Part shown: positions 25,511-34,885 of the stretch, piece after piece
Layout of the letters: every line of letters starts with the position of its first letter
Position numbering within the stretch: position 1 is the stretch's first letter
Source of the DNA: JAVBLQ01 sp031553435
GTDB lineage: Bacteria > Bacteroidota > Bacteroidia > Bacteroidales > Azobacteroidaceae
Length of the DNA stretch: 64,000 nucleotides
Direction: 5' to 3'
Assembly: GCA_031553435.1 (NCBI GenBank)
Contig: JAVBLQ010000007.1
Location: 1 to 64,000, forward strand
Notes under the pieces: generated by a model
Told to the model about the DNA's origin: nothing
Databases searched by the model: none
Seen by the model: the letters and a program-made list of their open reading frames with translations, nothing else
Translations under genes and position numbers: made by a program

Positions 25511-27178
25511 TTAGCTTAATCCTTCAATATATCCATTAACAATATCAATATTCGATGCTTGCGGACTTTTCGGTAATCCGGGCATTCTCATGATTTCTCC
25601 TGCAATGGCGACAATAAATTCAGCACCGTTATTGATAACGATATCGTTGATTTTTAACTCAAAACCTTCTGTGATATGATAATCTTTCGGGTCTGCGGAG
25701 AAAGAGTATTGTGTTTTAGCGATACAAACGGGGTAATGACTGATACCCATTTCTTCAATTTTTTTGATCATTTTGGCTGATTTTTCGCTTAAAACGACCA
25801 TTTCTGCACCGTATATATTCTTTGCAATTTTATTTAATTTTTCAGGGATGGAATCTTCGTCTTCATAAGTCATTTGAATGGTGGATGAAGGTGATTTTTC
25901 TATTGTTTCGACCACTAGTTTTGCCAATTCGACGGCTCCTTTTCCGCCTTCTGCAAAAGCGGAATTGACGGCGAAGCCAACGCCCGTTTTCGCACAATGT
26001 TGTTTCAGTAAATCAATTTCTTCATCCAGATCTGTTGCGAACTTATTGAAGGTTACAACAATATTCTGACCGAAATTTCTCAGATTTTTTATGTGTTTAT
26101 CCAGATTCTTGAATCCTTTGACAAATCCTTCTTTATTAGGATTTTTAATTTCTTTTTCGGGTACTCCTCCATGCATTTTCAAGCCTTGGGAAGTGACGAC
26201 AATAACACTTAATCTGGGTTGTAAACCAGACTTACGACACTTGATGTTGAAGAATTTTTCAGCTCCCAAATCAGCGCCGAATCCTGCTTCCGTTGCAACA
26301 TATTCCGCATGAGTTAATGCCATTTTGGTGGCTAGCACTGAGTTGCATCCGTGGGCAATATTGGCGAAAGGCCCTCCGTGAATGAAGGCTGCCGTGTGTT
26401 CGGATGTTTGAACCAGATTAGGATTGATGGCATCTTTAAGCAATACGGTAATGGCTCCGGCAATGCCTAAATCTTTTACCATAAAAGGCTTTCCATCGAA
26501 AGTAAAACCGAGTAAAATATTCTCAATACGACGCTTTAAATCGTCCAAATCAGATGCAAGACAGAGAATCGCCATGATTTCAGAGGCGGGAGTAATATCG
26601 AAACCTGTTTCAGTAGGTATTCCGTTAACATTTCCACCCAAGCCGCTGACAATGTTTCTTAAACTGCGGTCGTTTATGTCCAGCACTCGTTTCCAAAGGA
26701 CTTCTTTCAGTACTTTGTCTGTTCCCCGGTTGTGGTAAATATAATTGTCCAGCAAAGCTGTAATCATGTTGTGAGCAGAAGTAATAGCATGGAAATCACC
26801 GGTAAAGTGCAGGTTGATGTTTTCCATCGGAAGTACTTGAGCGTAACCTCCTCCGGCAGCTCCTCCTTTCATACCGAAACAAGGGCCTAAGGAAGGTTCT
26901 CTCAATGCTACAATAGCTTTTTTCCCTATTTTTGATAATCCTAATGCCAATCCGATGCTAACGGTTGTTTTCCCGATTCCGGCTTTGGTGGGAGTGATGG
27001 CTGTAATCAGAATCAGGTTGTTTTTTTTGATTTTTTCCTCATCAATCAGGTTGATAGGAATTTTTGCCATGTATTTTCCGTAATTTAAGACCTCTTCTTC
27101 AGGAATATGAATAGAGGCGGCTATTCTTTTTATTTTTTTGAGTTCGATGCTTCTTGCTATTTCTATGTCTGACTTCAT
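25511..27178 (-). CDS. fhs: formate--tetrahydrofolate ligase
   Basis: This 555-residue ATP-dependent enzyme makes 10-formyltetrahydrofolate from formate. The nucleotide-binding loop is AITPTKAGIGKTTVSIGLAL. Other family blocks are EPSLGPCFGMKGGAAGGG, NLHFTGDFHAITSAHN and HGGPFANIAHGCNSV. Length and motif set are complete. The frame opens five codons earlier, but MKSDIEIARS at 27178 is the usual N-terminus. Confidence 0.95.
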   Translation of the reverse strand: MKSDIEIARSIELKKIKRIAASIHIPEEEVLNYGKYMAKIPINLIDEEKIKKNNLILITAITPTKAGIGKTTVSIGLALGLSKIGKKAIVALREPSLGPCFGMKGGAAGGGYAQVLPMENINLHFTGDFHAITSAHNMITALLDNYIYHNRGTDKVLKEVLWKRVLDINDRSLRNIVSGLGGNVNGIPTETGFDITPASEIMAILCLASDLDDLKRRIENILLGFTFDGKPFMVKDLGIAGAITVLLKDAINPNLVQTSEHTAAFIHGGPFANIAHGCNSVLATKMALTHAEYVATEAGFGADLGAEKFFNIKCRKSGLQPRLSVIVVTSQGLKMHGGVPEKEIKNPNKEGFVKGFKNLDKHIKNLRNFGQNIVVTFNKFATDLDEEIDLLKQHCAKTGVGFAVNSAFAEGGKGAVELAKLVVETIEKSPSSTIQMTYEDEDSIPEKLNKIAKNIYGAEMVVLSEKSAKMIKKIEEMGISHYPVCIAKTQYSFSADPKDYHITEGFELKINDIVINNGAEFIVAIAGEIMRMPGLPKSPQASNIDIVNGYIEGLS

Positions 27179-27202
27179 AATTTTAGAATACATTTTTTTA
27201 TT

Positions 27203-28534
27203 TTATCTAAGCCATTTCCAGCGGTTTGCCCAATTTGACAATATACTTTGTTTCCACTTTGAGATGGTTTTCCCACCCTGTATTTTTCCGTCATATAGTT
27301 TTGAATCAGATTTGTCTGTATACCAATTCGGTCCCAATTTATAATCGGTTGATTGACTTTTGCCCGGCCATCGGTTATCAACGACTAGTTTTCCTTCCGA
27401 TACAGGGAAATCAGGTATATCGGAGGTAAATCGATAGTTTAAAATTTCAGCCTGCTTGGGTACATATTTTATTCCGTATTGGCCATTGCCAAGATAATAG
27501 CCTGCCCATTTCTGTACCGTATTTTTATACGGTGTTTCCATCCAAAAACAGATAGAGTCAGCAGGTATATTTAGTTCAGGGCCTTTCAAGTTGAACTCTA
27601 CAATAGTACAAAATGCAACAGTGTCTGTTATGTTTGTGATGCGGTTAAAGACAACCCGTGGGCTATGGTCAAATTTTTCAAAACTTCCACCCCAACTTTC
27701 GCGCATCGGATTATTGGGATCTCCATCCATCATATATAAAAGCGAAGGTGTATCACCCATTTTTACTTCACCATTATAATATTTTTTAAAATCTTTACCT
27801 AAATATCCTGCAGCTTGAATATGTTTTTCGTAGTAATCCGAATTTTTTATACTATCCAATGTGTTATTGTTGGAAAATAATCCATAATAAGAAGAATTGA
27901 CTTCAATAAACCAAAGTTCCGGAAAATTTTCGACAATATAAGCATAACTGTTCGCACTCCATTTTTTATTAGGGCCTCCAATCCAATATACTCGTATATT
28001 TTGTTGAATTTCAGGAGCATCATGTAAAGCTTGAGCCAAATCTTCAAGTCCACCCCATCCCAATATCCAAAGAGGTTGTGTACTTTTCTTTTTTGCACAT
28101 TTGATAATCCAATTTGAACCTTCCGTAGCTGTCGAATAACCCACATAAGGAGCACTGCCACGTTTCCCTTGTTTTGTTACAGACTGTAAATAACTGGGAG
28201 TCGCAAGTTCCTTTTGGTGTTTTTTCAGTTTTGGTAAATCCTTTTCATACAGGCTGATCATGCGTAAAATTTCCTCCTTGCTTCCATTTCCATAAGAAGG
28301 TGAAGAAACAAGTCCTTCAATAATAAACTTATCGCTATACATAAGCAAATGTGCCATTGATTGGTTGTCATCGGGATCAGATCCTCCGATATCTGTGCTG
28401 ATTAGAATTCTAGGTTTAATTGGCACAGGCTGCTGTGCCACCAGACTGACCGAATAAAGGCAAAGAAAAAAGATTAAAATGAGTCTCAGATACTCCACTG
28501 TTTGTTCTGTTAACAGTGAATAATGATTATTCAT
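27203..28534 (-). CDS. DUF1593 nucleoside-hydrolase-like exported protein
   Basis: The mature region begins KPRILISTDIGGSDPDDNQS, whose aspartate cluster is the metal and ribose site of the nucleoside hydrolase fold. It continues with LWILGWGGLEDLAQAL and VYWIGGPNKKWS, and the C-terminal part after FEKFDHSPRVVFNR is the beta-rich domain of DUF1593 proteins. Substrate is unknown; some homologues are labelled cellulose-binding. A signal-like helix (LRLILIFFLCLYSVSLVAQ) precedes the domain. The start is uncertain: ATG at 28594, 28573 or 28534 are all in frame, and 28534 gives the shortest region before the signal helix. Confidence 0.75.
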   Translation of the reverse strand: MNNHYSLLTEQTVEYLRLILIFFLCLYSVSLVAQQPVPIKPRILISTDIGGSDPDDNQSMAHLLMYSDKFIIEGLVSSPSYGNGSKEEILRMISLYEKDLPKLKKHQKELATPSYLQSVTKQGKRGSAPYVGYSTATEGSNWIIKCAKKKSTQPLWILGWGGLEDLAQALHDAPEIQQNIRVYWIGGPNKKWSANSYAYIVENFPELWFIEVNSSYYGLFSNNNTLDSIKNSDYYEKHIQAAGYLGKDFKKYYNGEVKMGDTPSLLYMMDGDPNNPMRESWGGSFEKFDHSPRVVFNRITNITDTVAFCTIVEFNLKGPELNIPADSICFWMETPYKNTVQKWAGYYLGNGQYGIKYVPKQAEILNYRFTSDIPDFPVSEGKLVVDNRWPGKSQSTDYKLGPNWYTDKSDSKLYDGKIQGGKTISKWKQSILSNWANRWKWLR

Positions 28535-28633
28535 TTCAACATATTCTTCATTTAAATTTGTCTTTTCACTCATGTCTTTTATTTTCTGTTGCATAGTTTG
28601 TTTTTTAATCGTATAGTTTTGAATATTAAAACT

Positions 28634-30652
28634 TTAAATATTCAATTTTTTCGTTTTCATTTCTTCCAATTTAATCAATTCGTCCCTATACTGTGCTGCT
28701 TCCAGGAATTCAAGTTTTTTGGCTGCATTTTGCATTGCTTTTTTTGTTCTTTCAATTGTCTTTTCCAATTGTTTTTCGTCCATATATTGAATAACCGGAT
28801 CGGCAGCGATGGATATGCTTTCAGGTTCGATGTATGCTTTTGCTTCTGTTTGAACTGATTCGGTTGTCAATTGGAATGCTTTATCTTTCCTGATTTGTTT
28901 AGGAATTATGTTGTGAGCTTCATTATAAGCCAATTGTTTTTCCCGGTGCCTGTTTGTTTCGTCGATCGTTTTTTGCATGCTGTCAGTGATTTTGTCAGCA
29001 TAGAAAATCACTTTTCCGGAAACGTTACGGGCTGCACGGCCTGCTGTTTGTGTCAATGAACGATGAGAGCGGAGGAAACCTTCTTTATCAGCATCCAAAA
29101 TGGCTACCAAAGAGACTTGGGGAAGGTCTAATCCTTCTCTCAACAGATTCACACCGATTAATACATCATATTTTCCGTTTCTTAAGTCTTCCATAATTTG
29201 GATACGTTCCAATGTCTGGACTTCCGAGTGTATATAGTTGCAGTTGATGTTCATTTCCAGCAGATATTCAGATAATTCTTCTGCCATGCGTTTGGTCAGG
29301 GTGGTAACCAAAGTTCGTTCGTCTTTTTCAGTTCTGATGTTTATTTCTTCTAGCAGATCATCGATTTGATTGAGACTTGGACGTACTTCAATGATTGGAT
29401 CCAATAATCCTGTTGGACGGATAAGTTGTTCTACAACAACTCCTTCGCTTTTAGCCAGCTCGTAATCTGCGGGTGTTGCGCTGACAAATATTGTTTGGTT
29501 AATGATATTTTCAAATTCTTCGAATCTTAAGGGCCTGTTGTCGATAGCTGCCGGTAAACGGAATCCGTATTCGACCAGATTTGTTTTTCTGGAAGCATCT
29601 CCTCCGTACATGGCGCGAATTTGAGGTACGGTAGCATGACTTTCGTCGATAATTGTCAAAAAATCATTTGGAAAATAATCGAGCAGGCAGAATGGCCTTT
29701 CTCCCGGTTTGCGTCCGTCAAAGTATCTGGAGTAATTTTCTATTCCGGAACAATGTCCGATTTCCTTAATCATCTCAACATCATAAGAAACTCTTTCTTC
29801 GAGCCTTTTGGCTTCAAAGTTTTTTCCGATACTGTTAAAAAAATTAACTTGTTGTTTTAAATCGATTTCGATATTGATAATTGCTTCATTTATCTTTTCT
29901 TTGGTAGTAACAAAAAGATTTGCGGGATAAATCTGGTATTCGTTGAAAGTTTCTAACGTAATTCCGGACAATGGATCCACAGTACATATCTGTTCTATTT
30001 CATCTCCCCAGAATATGACCCTGAGAATGAGATCTACATAGGCGAGGTAAATATCTATCGTATCGCCTTTTACCCTAAAATTACCATGACTTAATGATAT
30101 TTCATTGCGGGAATATAAGCTGTCAACAATTTTTCTTAGAAAAACGTTTCTGGGAATGAGTTGCCCTTTTTTTATATGAACAACATTATTTTGAAAATCT
30201 TCCGGGTTACCGATACCATAAAGGCATGATACGGAAGAAACTACAATCACATCTCTTCTTCCGGAAAGTAAGGCGGAAGTTGCTGAAATCCGGAGTTTTT
30301 CCAATTCATCATTGATTGCCAGATCTTTTTCGATATATAAATCTGTGATCGGAAGATAAGCTTCAGGTTGATAATAATCGTAGTACGAAACAAAATATTC
30401 AACCGCATTATCCGGGAAAAAAGATTTGAACTCAGAATAAAGTTGAGCTGCTAAAGTTTTATTGTGACTAAGTACTAAAGTGGGTCTTTTTACCTGATTG
30501 ATAACATTGGCGACGGTAAATGTTTTACCGGATCCTGTTACTCCAAGCAGTGTTTGGAATGGAGTACCATTATTGATCTCGTCCACGAGAGCGGATATCG
30601 CTTCCGGTTGATCGCCGGTAGGAAGATAATCTGATGTGAGTTGAAAATCCAC
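28634..30652 (-). CDS. uvrB: excinuclease ABC subunit B
   Basis: The 672-residue nucleotide-excision-repair helicase-like subunit verifies damage handed over by UvrA and recruits UvrC. Walker A GVTGSGKT is at 37-44, the beta-hairpin region YYDYYQPEAYLP near residue 95, the DESH box follows further on, helicase motif VI reads QTAGRAARN, and the C-terminal UVR domain that binds UvrC is ELEK-like (LEKTIERTKKAMQNAAKKL). The start is GTG (30652) overlapping the rpiB stop by one base (TAGTG). Confidence 0.95.
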   Translation of the reverse strand: MDFQLTSDYLPTGDQPEAISALVDEINNGTPFQTLLGVTGSGKTFTVANVINQVKRPTLVLSHNKTLAAQLYSEFKSFFPDNAVEYFVSYYDYYQPEAYLPITDLYIEKDLAINDELEKLRISATSALLSGRRDVIVVSSVSCLYGIGNPEDFQNNVVHIKKGQLIPRNVFLRKIVDSLYSRNEISLSHGNFRVKGDTIDIYLAYVDLILRVIFWGDEIEQICTVDPLSGITLETFNEYQIYPANLFVTTKEKINEAIINIEIDLKQQVNFFNSIGKNFEAKRLEERVSYDVEMIKEIGHCSGIENYSRYFDGRKPGERPFCLLDYFPNDFLTIIDESHATVPQIRAMYGGDASRKTNLVEYGFRLPAAIDNRPLRFEEFENIINQTIFVSATPADYELAKSEGVVVEQLIRPTGLLDPIIEVRPSLNQIDDLLEEINIRTEKDERTLVTTLTKRMAEELSEYLLEMNINCNYIHSEVQTLERIQIMEDLRNGKYDVLIGVNLLREGLDLPQVSLVAILDADKEGFLRSHRSLTQTAGRAARNVSGKVIFYADKITDSMQKTIDETNRHREKQLAYNEAHNIIPKQIRKDKAFQLTTESVQTEAKAYIEPESISIAADPVIQYMDEKQLEKTIERTKKAMQNAAKKLEFLEAAQYRDELIKLEEMKTKKLNI

Positions 30653-31080
30653 TATATTTTATCGATTCTTTTTTGATGTCTTCCTCCTTCAAAAGGAGTG
30701 GATAAAAATGTATTGACAATATTTTCAGTTTCTTCTTTCGATATGAATCGGGCAGGAACAGCCAAGGCGTTTGCATCATTGTGCGCTCGTGCAAGCCGAG
30801 CGATTTCTTCGTTCCAACAAAGCGCCGAACGCACTTTTTGATGTTTGTTTAACACTATGTTGATCCCGTTTCCTGATCCGCAAAAGGAAATGCCCGGATA
30901 TACTTCTCCTTTTTCAACAGCAGACGCCATAGGATGAGCGAAATCGGGATAGTCGCAACTTTCCGGAGAATATGTTCCGAAATCTTTGTATGCAATGCCT
31001 TTTCTATCAAATATGGATCTGATAAATTCTTTCATTTCGAAACCGGCATGGTCGGAGCAGAGACCGATAGTCTGGTGCAT
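30652..31080 (-). CDS. rpiB: ribose 5-phosphate isomerase B
   Basis: The 142-residue isomerase interconverts ribose 5-phosphate and ribulose 5-phosphate. The N-terminal MHQTIGLCSDHAGFEMKE, the active-site CGSGNGINIVLNK and the C-terminal RAHNDANALAVPARFI blocks are typical of RpiB. An in-frame ATG at 31125 would add 15 residues, but those codons are made of the GTGCACC hairpin words, so 31080 is favoured. It sits between tkt and uvrB on one strand; pairing with transketolase makes pathway sense. Confidence 0.9.
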   Translation of the reverse strand: MHQTIGLCSDHAGFEMKEFIRSIFDRKGIAYKDFGTYSPESCDYPDFAHPMASAVEKGEVYPGISFCGSGNGINIVLNKHQKVRSALCWNEEIARLARAHNDANALAVPARFISKEETENIVNTFLSTPFEGGRHQKRIDKI

Positions 31081-31087
31081 GGCACTT

Positions 31088-31176
31088 GGTGCACGGTGCA
31101 CGGTGTTGTTTGATGTATTTTCCATAGGTTATCCAGGAAAAGAGCACCGTGCACCGTGTGTCGTGCACCGTGCACC
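31088..31176. repeat. intergenic hairpin, GGTGCAC word family
   Basis: GGTGCAC-GGTGCAC-GGTG (31088-31105) is matched by CACCGTGCACCGTG (31145-31158) and again by CGTGCACCGTGCACC (31162-31176), so the left arm can pair with either of two right arms. It fills the tkt-rpiB gap and overlaps the possible longer rpiB start. GTGCAC is itself palindromic, allowing small alternative hairpins. Confidence 0.6.
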
Positions 31177-31183
31177 TTTTTTA

Positions 31184-33208
31184 TTAAATTATCTCTTTCA
31201 CTTGTTTATAAACATTCTCTCCCGTGAATCCAAGTTTTTCGTCCAAAACTTTATATGGAGCGGAAAAACCGAAAGATTCCAATCCCCACACTTTACCGTT
31301 GGATCCTACCAATCCGGCAAGAGTAACCGGAAGTCCGGCCGTCAGACCGAAAACTTTGGCTCCGGAAGGAATGACTGATTCCTGATATTCTTTAGGCTGA
31401 TTGCGGAATAATCCTTCGGAAGGAACGGAAACAAGACGAATTTTGATGCCGTCTTTTCTTAGTAATTCTGCGCCTTCTGCTAAAGTGGAAACTTCTGAAC
31501 CGGAGGCTACCAGAATAATATCCGGATTTCCGTCGCATTCAACGATATAACCTCCTTTTTCAGCTTGTAAAGCTTCTTCATAACGGGAATTTTTAGCCGG
31601 AAGGTCTTTGATATTCTGACGTGATAAAATCAATGCAGTGGGAGTGTGGGTATTTTCCAATGCCAGTTTCCATGCAACAGTTGTTTCCTGCACATCTGCC
31701 GGACGAAGTACCAGTACGGAATTTTGTCCGTGATGGTTCTTCAGTTTTTCCATCAAACGGATTTGAGCCTCCTGTTCTACAGGTTCGTGTGTAGGACCAT
31801 CTTCTCCGACACGGAAAGCATCGTGTGTCCAGATGAAAATAACCGGTTGTTCCATTAATGCAGCCATGCGTACGGCTGGTTTCATATAATCGGAAAAAAC
31901 AAAAAATGTTCCGCAAGCGGGAATTACTCCGCCATATAAACTCATACCAATGCTTAAACAAGCCATGGTCAATTCGGAAACTCCGGCTTGAAGAAATGCT
32001 CCCGAAAAATCGTCTTTGGTAAATGCTTTTGTTTGTATTAAGAATCCGTCTGTTTTATCGGAGTTGGATAAGTCGGCAGAGATAACAATCATGTTTTCAA
32101 CCTGTTTAGCCAATACGCCTAATACGGTTGATGATGCAGCACGTGTGGCTTGTCCTGGTTTTTGTTCGATGGATTTCCAATCGATTTGTGGCGCTTTGCC
32201 AGAAAACCAGTAGTCTAATTTAGCAGCTAAAGAAGGATTTGTTTTTGCCCAAGCTGCTTTTTCTTCTTTTTTCTTTGCAACAATTTGTTTTAAAGCTGAA
32301 GTTCTTTGAGCATAAAGTTCTTTGACTTCAGGGAATATTTGGAAGGGATTCTCAGGATTTCCACCCAGATTGATGATCGTTTTTTCGAATGATGCTCCGG
32401 CTTCTCCCAGAGGCATTCCGTGAGTGGCGCATTTCCTTTCATAGCAGGATCCGTCGGCGGTTAATGCACCTTTTCCCATGATTGTTTTTCCGATGATCAG
32501 GGTTGGTTTTTGAGTTTCTGTTTGAGCGTCGGTTAATGCTTTGTGGATAGCTGTCGCATCATTCCCGTTGATTTTAATCACTTTCCATCCCCATGCTTCA
32601 TATTTTTTTGCAGTATCTTCGCTGGTTACAGCGTTGGTGTCTGTTGAAAGCTGAATGTCGTTGGAGTCATAAAACATGATCAGGTTGTTCAAACCCAAGT
32701 GACCGGCGATACGGCCAGCTCCTTGTGAAATTTCTTCCTGTACCCCTCCGTCGGAGATGAAAGCATATATTTTTTGTGTAAGTTCTCCACCTAAGCGTGC
32801 ATTCAAAAATTTTGCGGCAATAGCAGCACCCACGGCATAAGTGTGTCCTTGTCCCAAAGGACCGGAAGTATTTTCAACACCTCTCATTACATCGACTTCC
32901 GGATGGCCTGGAGTCGGACTTCCCCATTGACGGAATTCTTTCAATTCGTCCAAAGTATATTTTCCTGTTAAGGCCAATACGGAATAAAGCATGGGCGACA
33001 TATGTCCCGGATCGAGGAAAAAACGATCTCTGCCTTCCCACTTAGGATTTTCGGGGTCGTAGACGAGGAATTCTGAAAATAACACATTGACAAAATCGGC
33101 TCCGCCCATCGCACCTCCGGGATGTCCTGATTTTGCTTTTTCTACCATGGATGCTGATAAAATACGAATATTATCAGCTGCTTTGTTCAATAGATTAATA
33201 TTATTCAT
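31184..33208 (-). CDS. tkt: transketolase
   Basis: The 674-residue thiamine-diphosphate enzyme moves two-carbon units between pentose, hexose and erythrose phosphates. The N-terminal KAKSGHPGGAMGGADF and the diphosphate site ISDGGVQEEISQGAG are present, as are the pyrimidine-domain EDGPTHEPVEQ and the C-terminal VLVASGSEVS. ATG 33208 (MNNINLLNKAADN) is preferred over a start ten codons upstream. It links to the arabinose operon at 44 kb, whose end product is a transketolase substrate. Confidence 0.95.
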   Translation of the reverse strand: MNNINLLNKAADNIRILSASMVEKAKSGHPGGAMGGADFVNVLFSEFLVYDPENPKWEGRDRFFLDPGHMSPMLYSVLALTGKYTLDELKEFRQWGSPTPGHPEVDVMRGVENTSGPLGQGHTYAVGAAIAAKFLNARLGGELTQKIYAFISDGGVQEEISQGAGRIAGHLGLNNLIMFYDSNDIQLSTDTNAVTSEDTAKKYEAWGWKVIKINGNDATAIHKALTDAQTETQKPTLIIGKTIMGKGALTADGSCYERKCATHGMPLGEAGASFEKTIINLGGNPENPFQIFPEVKELYAQRTSALKQIVAKKKEEKAAWAKTNPSLAAKLDYWFSGKAPQIDWKSIEQKPGQATRAASSTVLGVLAKQVENMIVISADLSNSDKTDGFLIQTKAFTKDDFSGAFLQAGVSELTMACLSIGMSLYGGVIPACGTFFVFSDYMKPAVRMAALMEQPVIFIWTHDAFRVGEDGPTHEPVEQEAQIRLMEKLKNHHGQNSVLVLRPADVQETTVAWKLALENTHTPTALILSRQNIKDLPAKNSRYEEALQAEKGGYIVECDGNPDIILVASGSEVSTLAEGAELLRKDGIKIRLVSVPSEGLFRNQPKEYQESVIPSGAKVFGLTAGLPVTLAGLVGSNGKVWGLESFGFSAPYKVLDEKLGFTGENVYKQVKEII

Positions 33209-33314
33209 AAAGTGGATAAATTTGCAAAATTTCCACAAACTTACGAAAAAAGAAAAGAAACAGGAGGCAAAAAGATATAAATATTAATTAAGAGTATGGA
33301 ATATTTTAATAATT

Positions 33315-33977
33315 TTAATTTTTATCAAAGAGTTCATTCAAATCTATAACAAGACCTTCCAAAACCAGAGAAGGAACTTTGGTATGCCCATAGATCAAAT
33401 CATATGTAGTCCCATTGTCATATTTCCCATCAGGCTGCAATAAAAAGACATTGATGGCTTTATCTTCCGGATAAACAACCCAGTATTCGCGAACACCGGC
33501 TGCTTCGTACAGAAAATATTTTTCATTCAAATCTCTTTTTCCGATACTTGGAGAAAGCACTTCAACAACTAAATCCGGAGCTCCGATACAACCTCTCTCA
33601 TCTAATTTGGATGGATCACAAACAACACAAATATCAGGTTGCACTACATTGAATATTTTATCATCAGCAGTTTCGCCGTTGAGAGGCAAACGAACATCAA
33701 ACGGAGCATGATAAACTTTACATTTACCTCTTCTTCGAGTTATAAATGACCAGGCATTTCCCATAAGGGAAGCTGTAATTTCTGCATGCATCCGGAAAGG
33801 AGCGGAAAATGCGTAAACTATACCGTTTAACAATTCTCTCATTTTATCGTCTGTCCATGACAAATAATCAGCATAAGAATATCTTCTGTTTCCATATGCT
33901 GCTGCCGGTTCTTCTACTTTATGGATTGATTCCGGAGCTTTTTCTTCCGGTAGTTCGTTATTATCTTTTGTATCCAT
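33315..33977 (-). CDS. Uma2 (DUF820) family endonuclease-like protein
   Basis: The 220-residue protein has a PD-(D/E)xK-type core: FNVVQPDICVVCDPSK, then PDLVVEVLSPSIGKRDLNEK and the closing GVREYWVVYPEDKAINVF. This is the Uma2/DUF820 pattern, common in cyanobacteria and some Bacteroidetes and of uncertain function. The first 40 residues are acidic and low-complexity. ATG 33977 is chosen over 34040, whose extra codons lie in the AT-rich leader. Confidence 0.82.
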   Translation of the reverse strand: MDTKDNNELPEEKAPESIHKVEEPAAAYGNRRYSYADYLSWTDDKMRELLNGIVYAFSAPFRMHAEITASLMGNAWSFITRRRGKCKVYHAPFDVRLPLNGETADDKIFNVVQPDICVVCDPSKLDERGCIGAPDLVVEVLSPSIGKRDLNEKYFLYEAAGVREYWVVYPEDKAINVFLLQPDGKYDNGTTYDLIYGHTKVPSLVLEGLVIDLNELFDKN

Positions 33978-34214
33978 TGTGTCTTTTTTTATCAAACACA
34001 AAGATATAATTTTTAATGGAAATTCAAACAAATTATACACTGATTTTATCTTCTTATAAATTTGTAGTTATGAATATTATTATTTGGTAAAATATATACG
34101 TGTTTTATGATATGAAAATGAAAAATTTATTGTTATGTACTAGGAATTAAGAATAAATTTTATTTGTATTTGAGCATTTTCAATTTTCAATTCTCCGTTT
34201 TCAATTTTATTTAA

Positions 34215-34222
34215 TAAATTTG
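34215..34222 (+). promoter_or_regulatory. promoter -7 box of engB
   Basis: TAAATTTG, an exact TAnnTTTG match, lies 24 bases before the engB ATG. Just upstream (34178-34210) are TTTTCAATTTTC words of the intergenic-repeat type. Confidence 0.45.
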
Positions 34223-34246
34223 CACATTATCAATCTTTAAAGTTTA

Positions 34247-34852
34247 ATGGAAATTAAAAACGCTAAGTTTATTATCAGTAATACAGATGTAAGTAAATGT
34301 CCTCAGGATAGTAAGTCAGAATATGCTTTTATCGGACGCTCTAATGTGGGAAAGTCTTCTTTAATCAACATGTTAACCAACAAACATGGGTTGGCAATGA
34401 CTTCTTCCACTCCGGGAAAAACCATTTTAATCAATCACTTTCTTATCAATGACGAATGGTACTTGGTGGATTTGCCCGGTTATGGTTATGCAAAAAGAGG
34501 AAAAGCCGGACGTGAAAAAATTCAGGATATTATCGAACAATATGTGATGGAAAGATTGCAACTTACTTGTCTTTTCGTTTTATTGGATTGCCGCCTTGAA
34601 CCACAACAGATCGATTTGGAATTTATGGAATGGCTGGGCGAACATGAAGTTCCGTTCTCCATTATCTTCACCAAAACAGACAAAATAAGTAAAAGTAAAC
34701 TTACTACAAATACGGAACGTTATAAAGAAAAATTATTGGAAACATGGGAAGAACTTCCTCCCATGTTCTTTAGTTCATCCGAGCAACGCAAAGGGCGTCA
34801 GGAAATTCTCGACTATATTGATGATATAAATAAATCATTGAAAGATGGGTAA
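34247..34852 (+). CDS. engB: ribosome biogenesis GTPase EngB (YihA/YsxC)
   Basis: The 201-residue GTPase is needed for large ribosomal subunit assembly. G1 is GRSNVGKSS, G2 lies in TSSTPGKT, G3 is DLPGYGYAKRG and G4 is TKTDK, all intact. Length is typical. Its stop lies inside an interrupted hairpin shared with the convergent pyrophosphatase gene. Confidence 0.94.
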   Translation: MEIKNAKFIISNTDVSKCPQDSKSEYAFIGRSNVGKSSLINMLTNKHGLAMTSSTPGKTILINHFLINDEWYLVDLPGYGYAKRGKAGREKIQDIIEQYVMERLQLTCLFVLLDCRLEPQQIDLEFMEWLGEHEVPFSIIFTKTDKISKSKLTTNTERYKEKLLETWEELPPMFFSSSEQRKGRQEILDYIDDINKSLKDG

Positions 34853-34885
34853 AATTAAACACAGTGTTTTCGTGTTTAACCCATC
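34844..34885. terminator. interrupted hairpin spanning both convergent stop codons
   Basis: GATGGGT (34844-34850) plus TAAACAC (34856-34862) pair with GTGTTTA (34872-34878) plus ACCCATC (34879-34885); a five-base AAAAT bulge interrupts the left arm. The element covers the engB stop and reaches the pyrophosphatase stop (34884-34886), as expected for a compact bidirectional terminator. Confidence 0.55.

Noticed and set aside
30986..31378. 130-codon plus-strand frame across rpiB, the repeat and the end of tkt
   Set aside because: It is opposite two clear genes and its middle is translated hairpin repeat.
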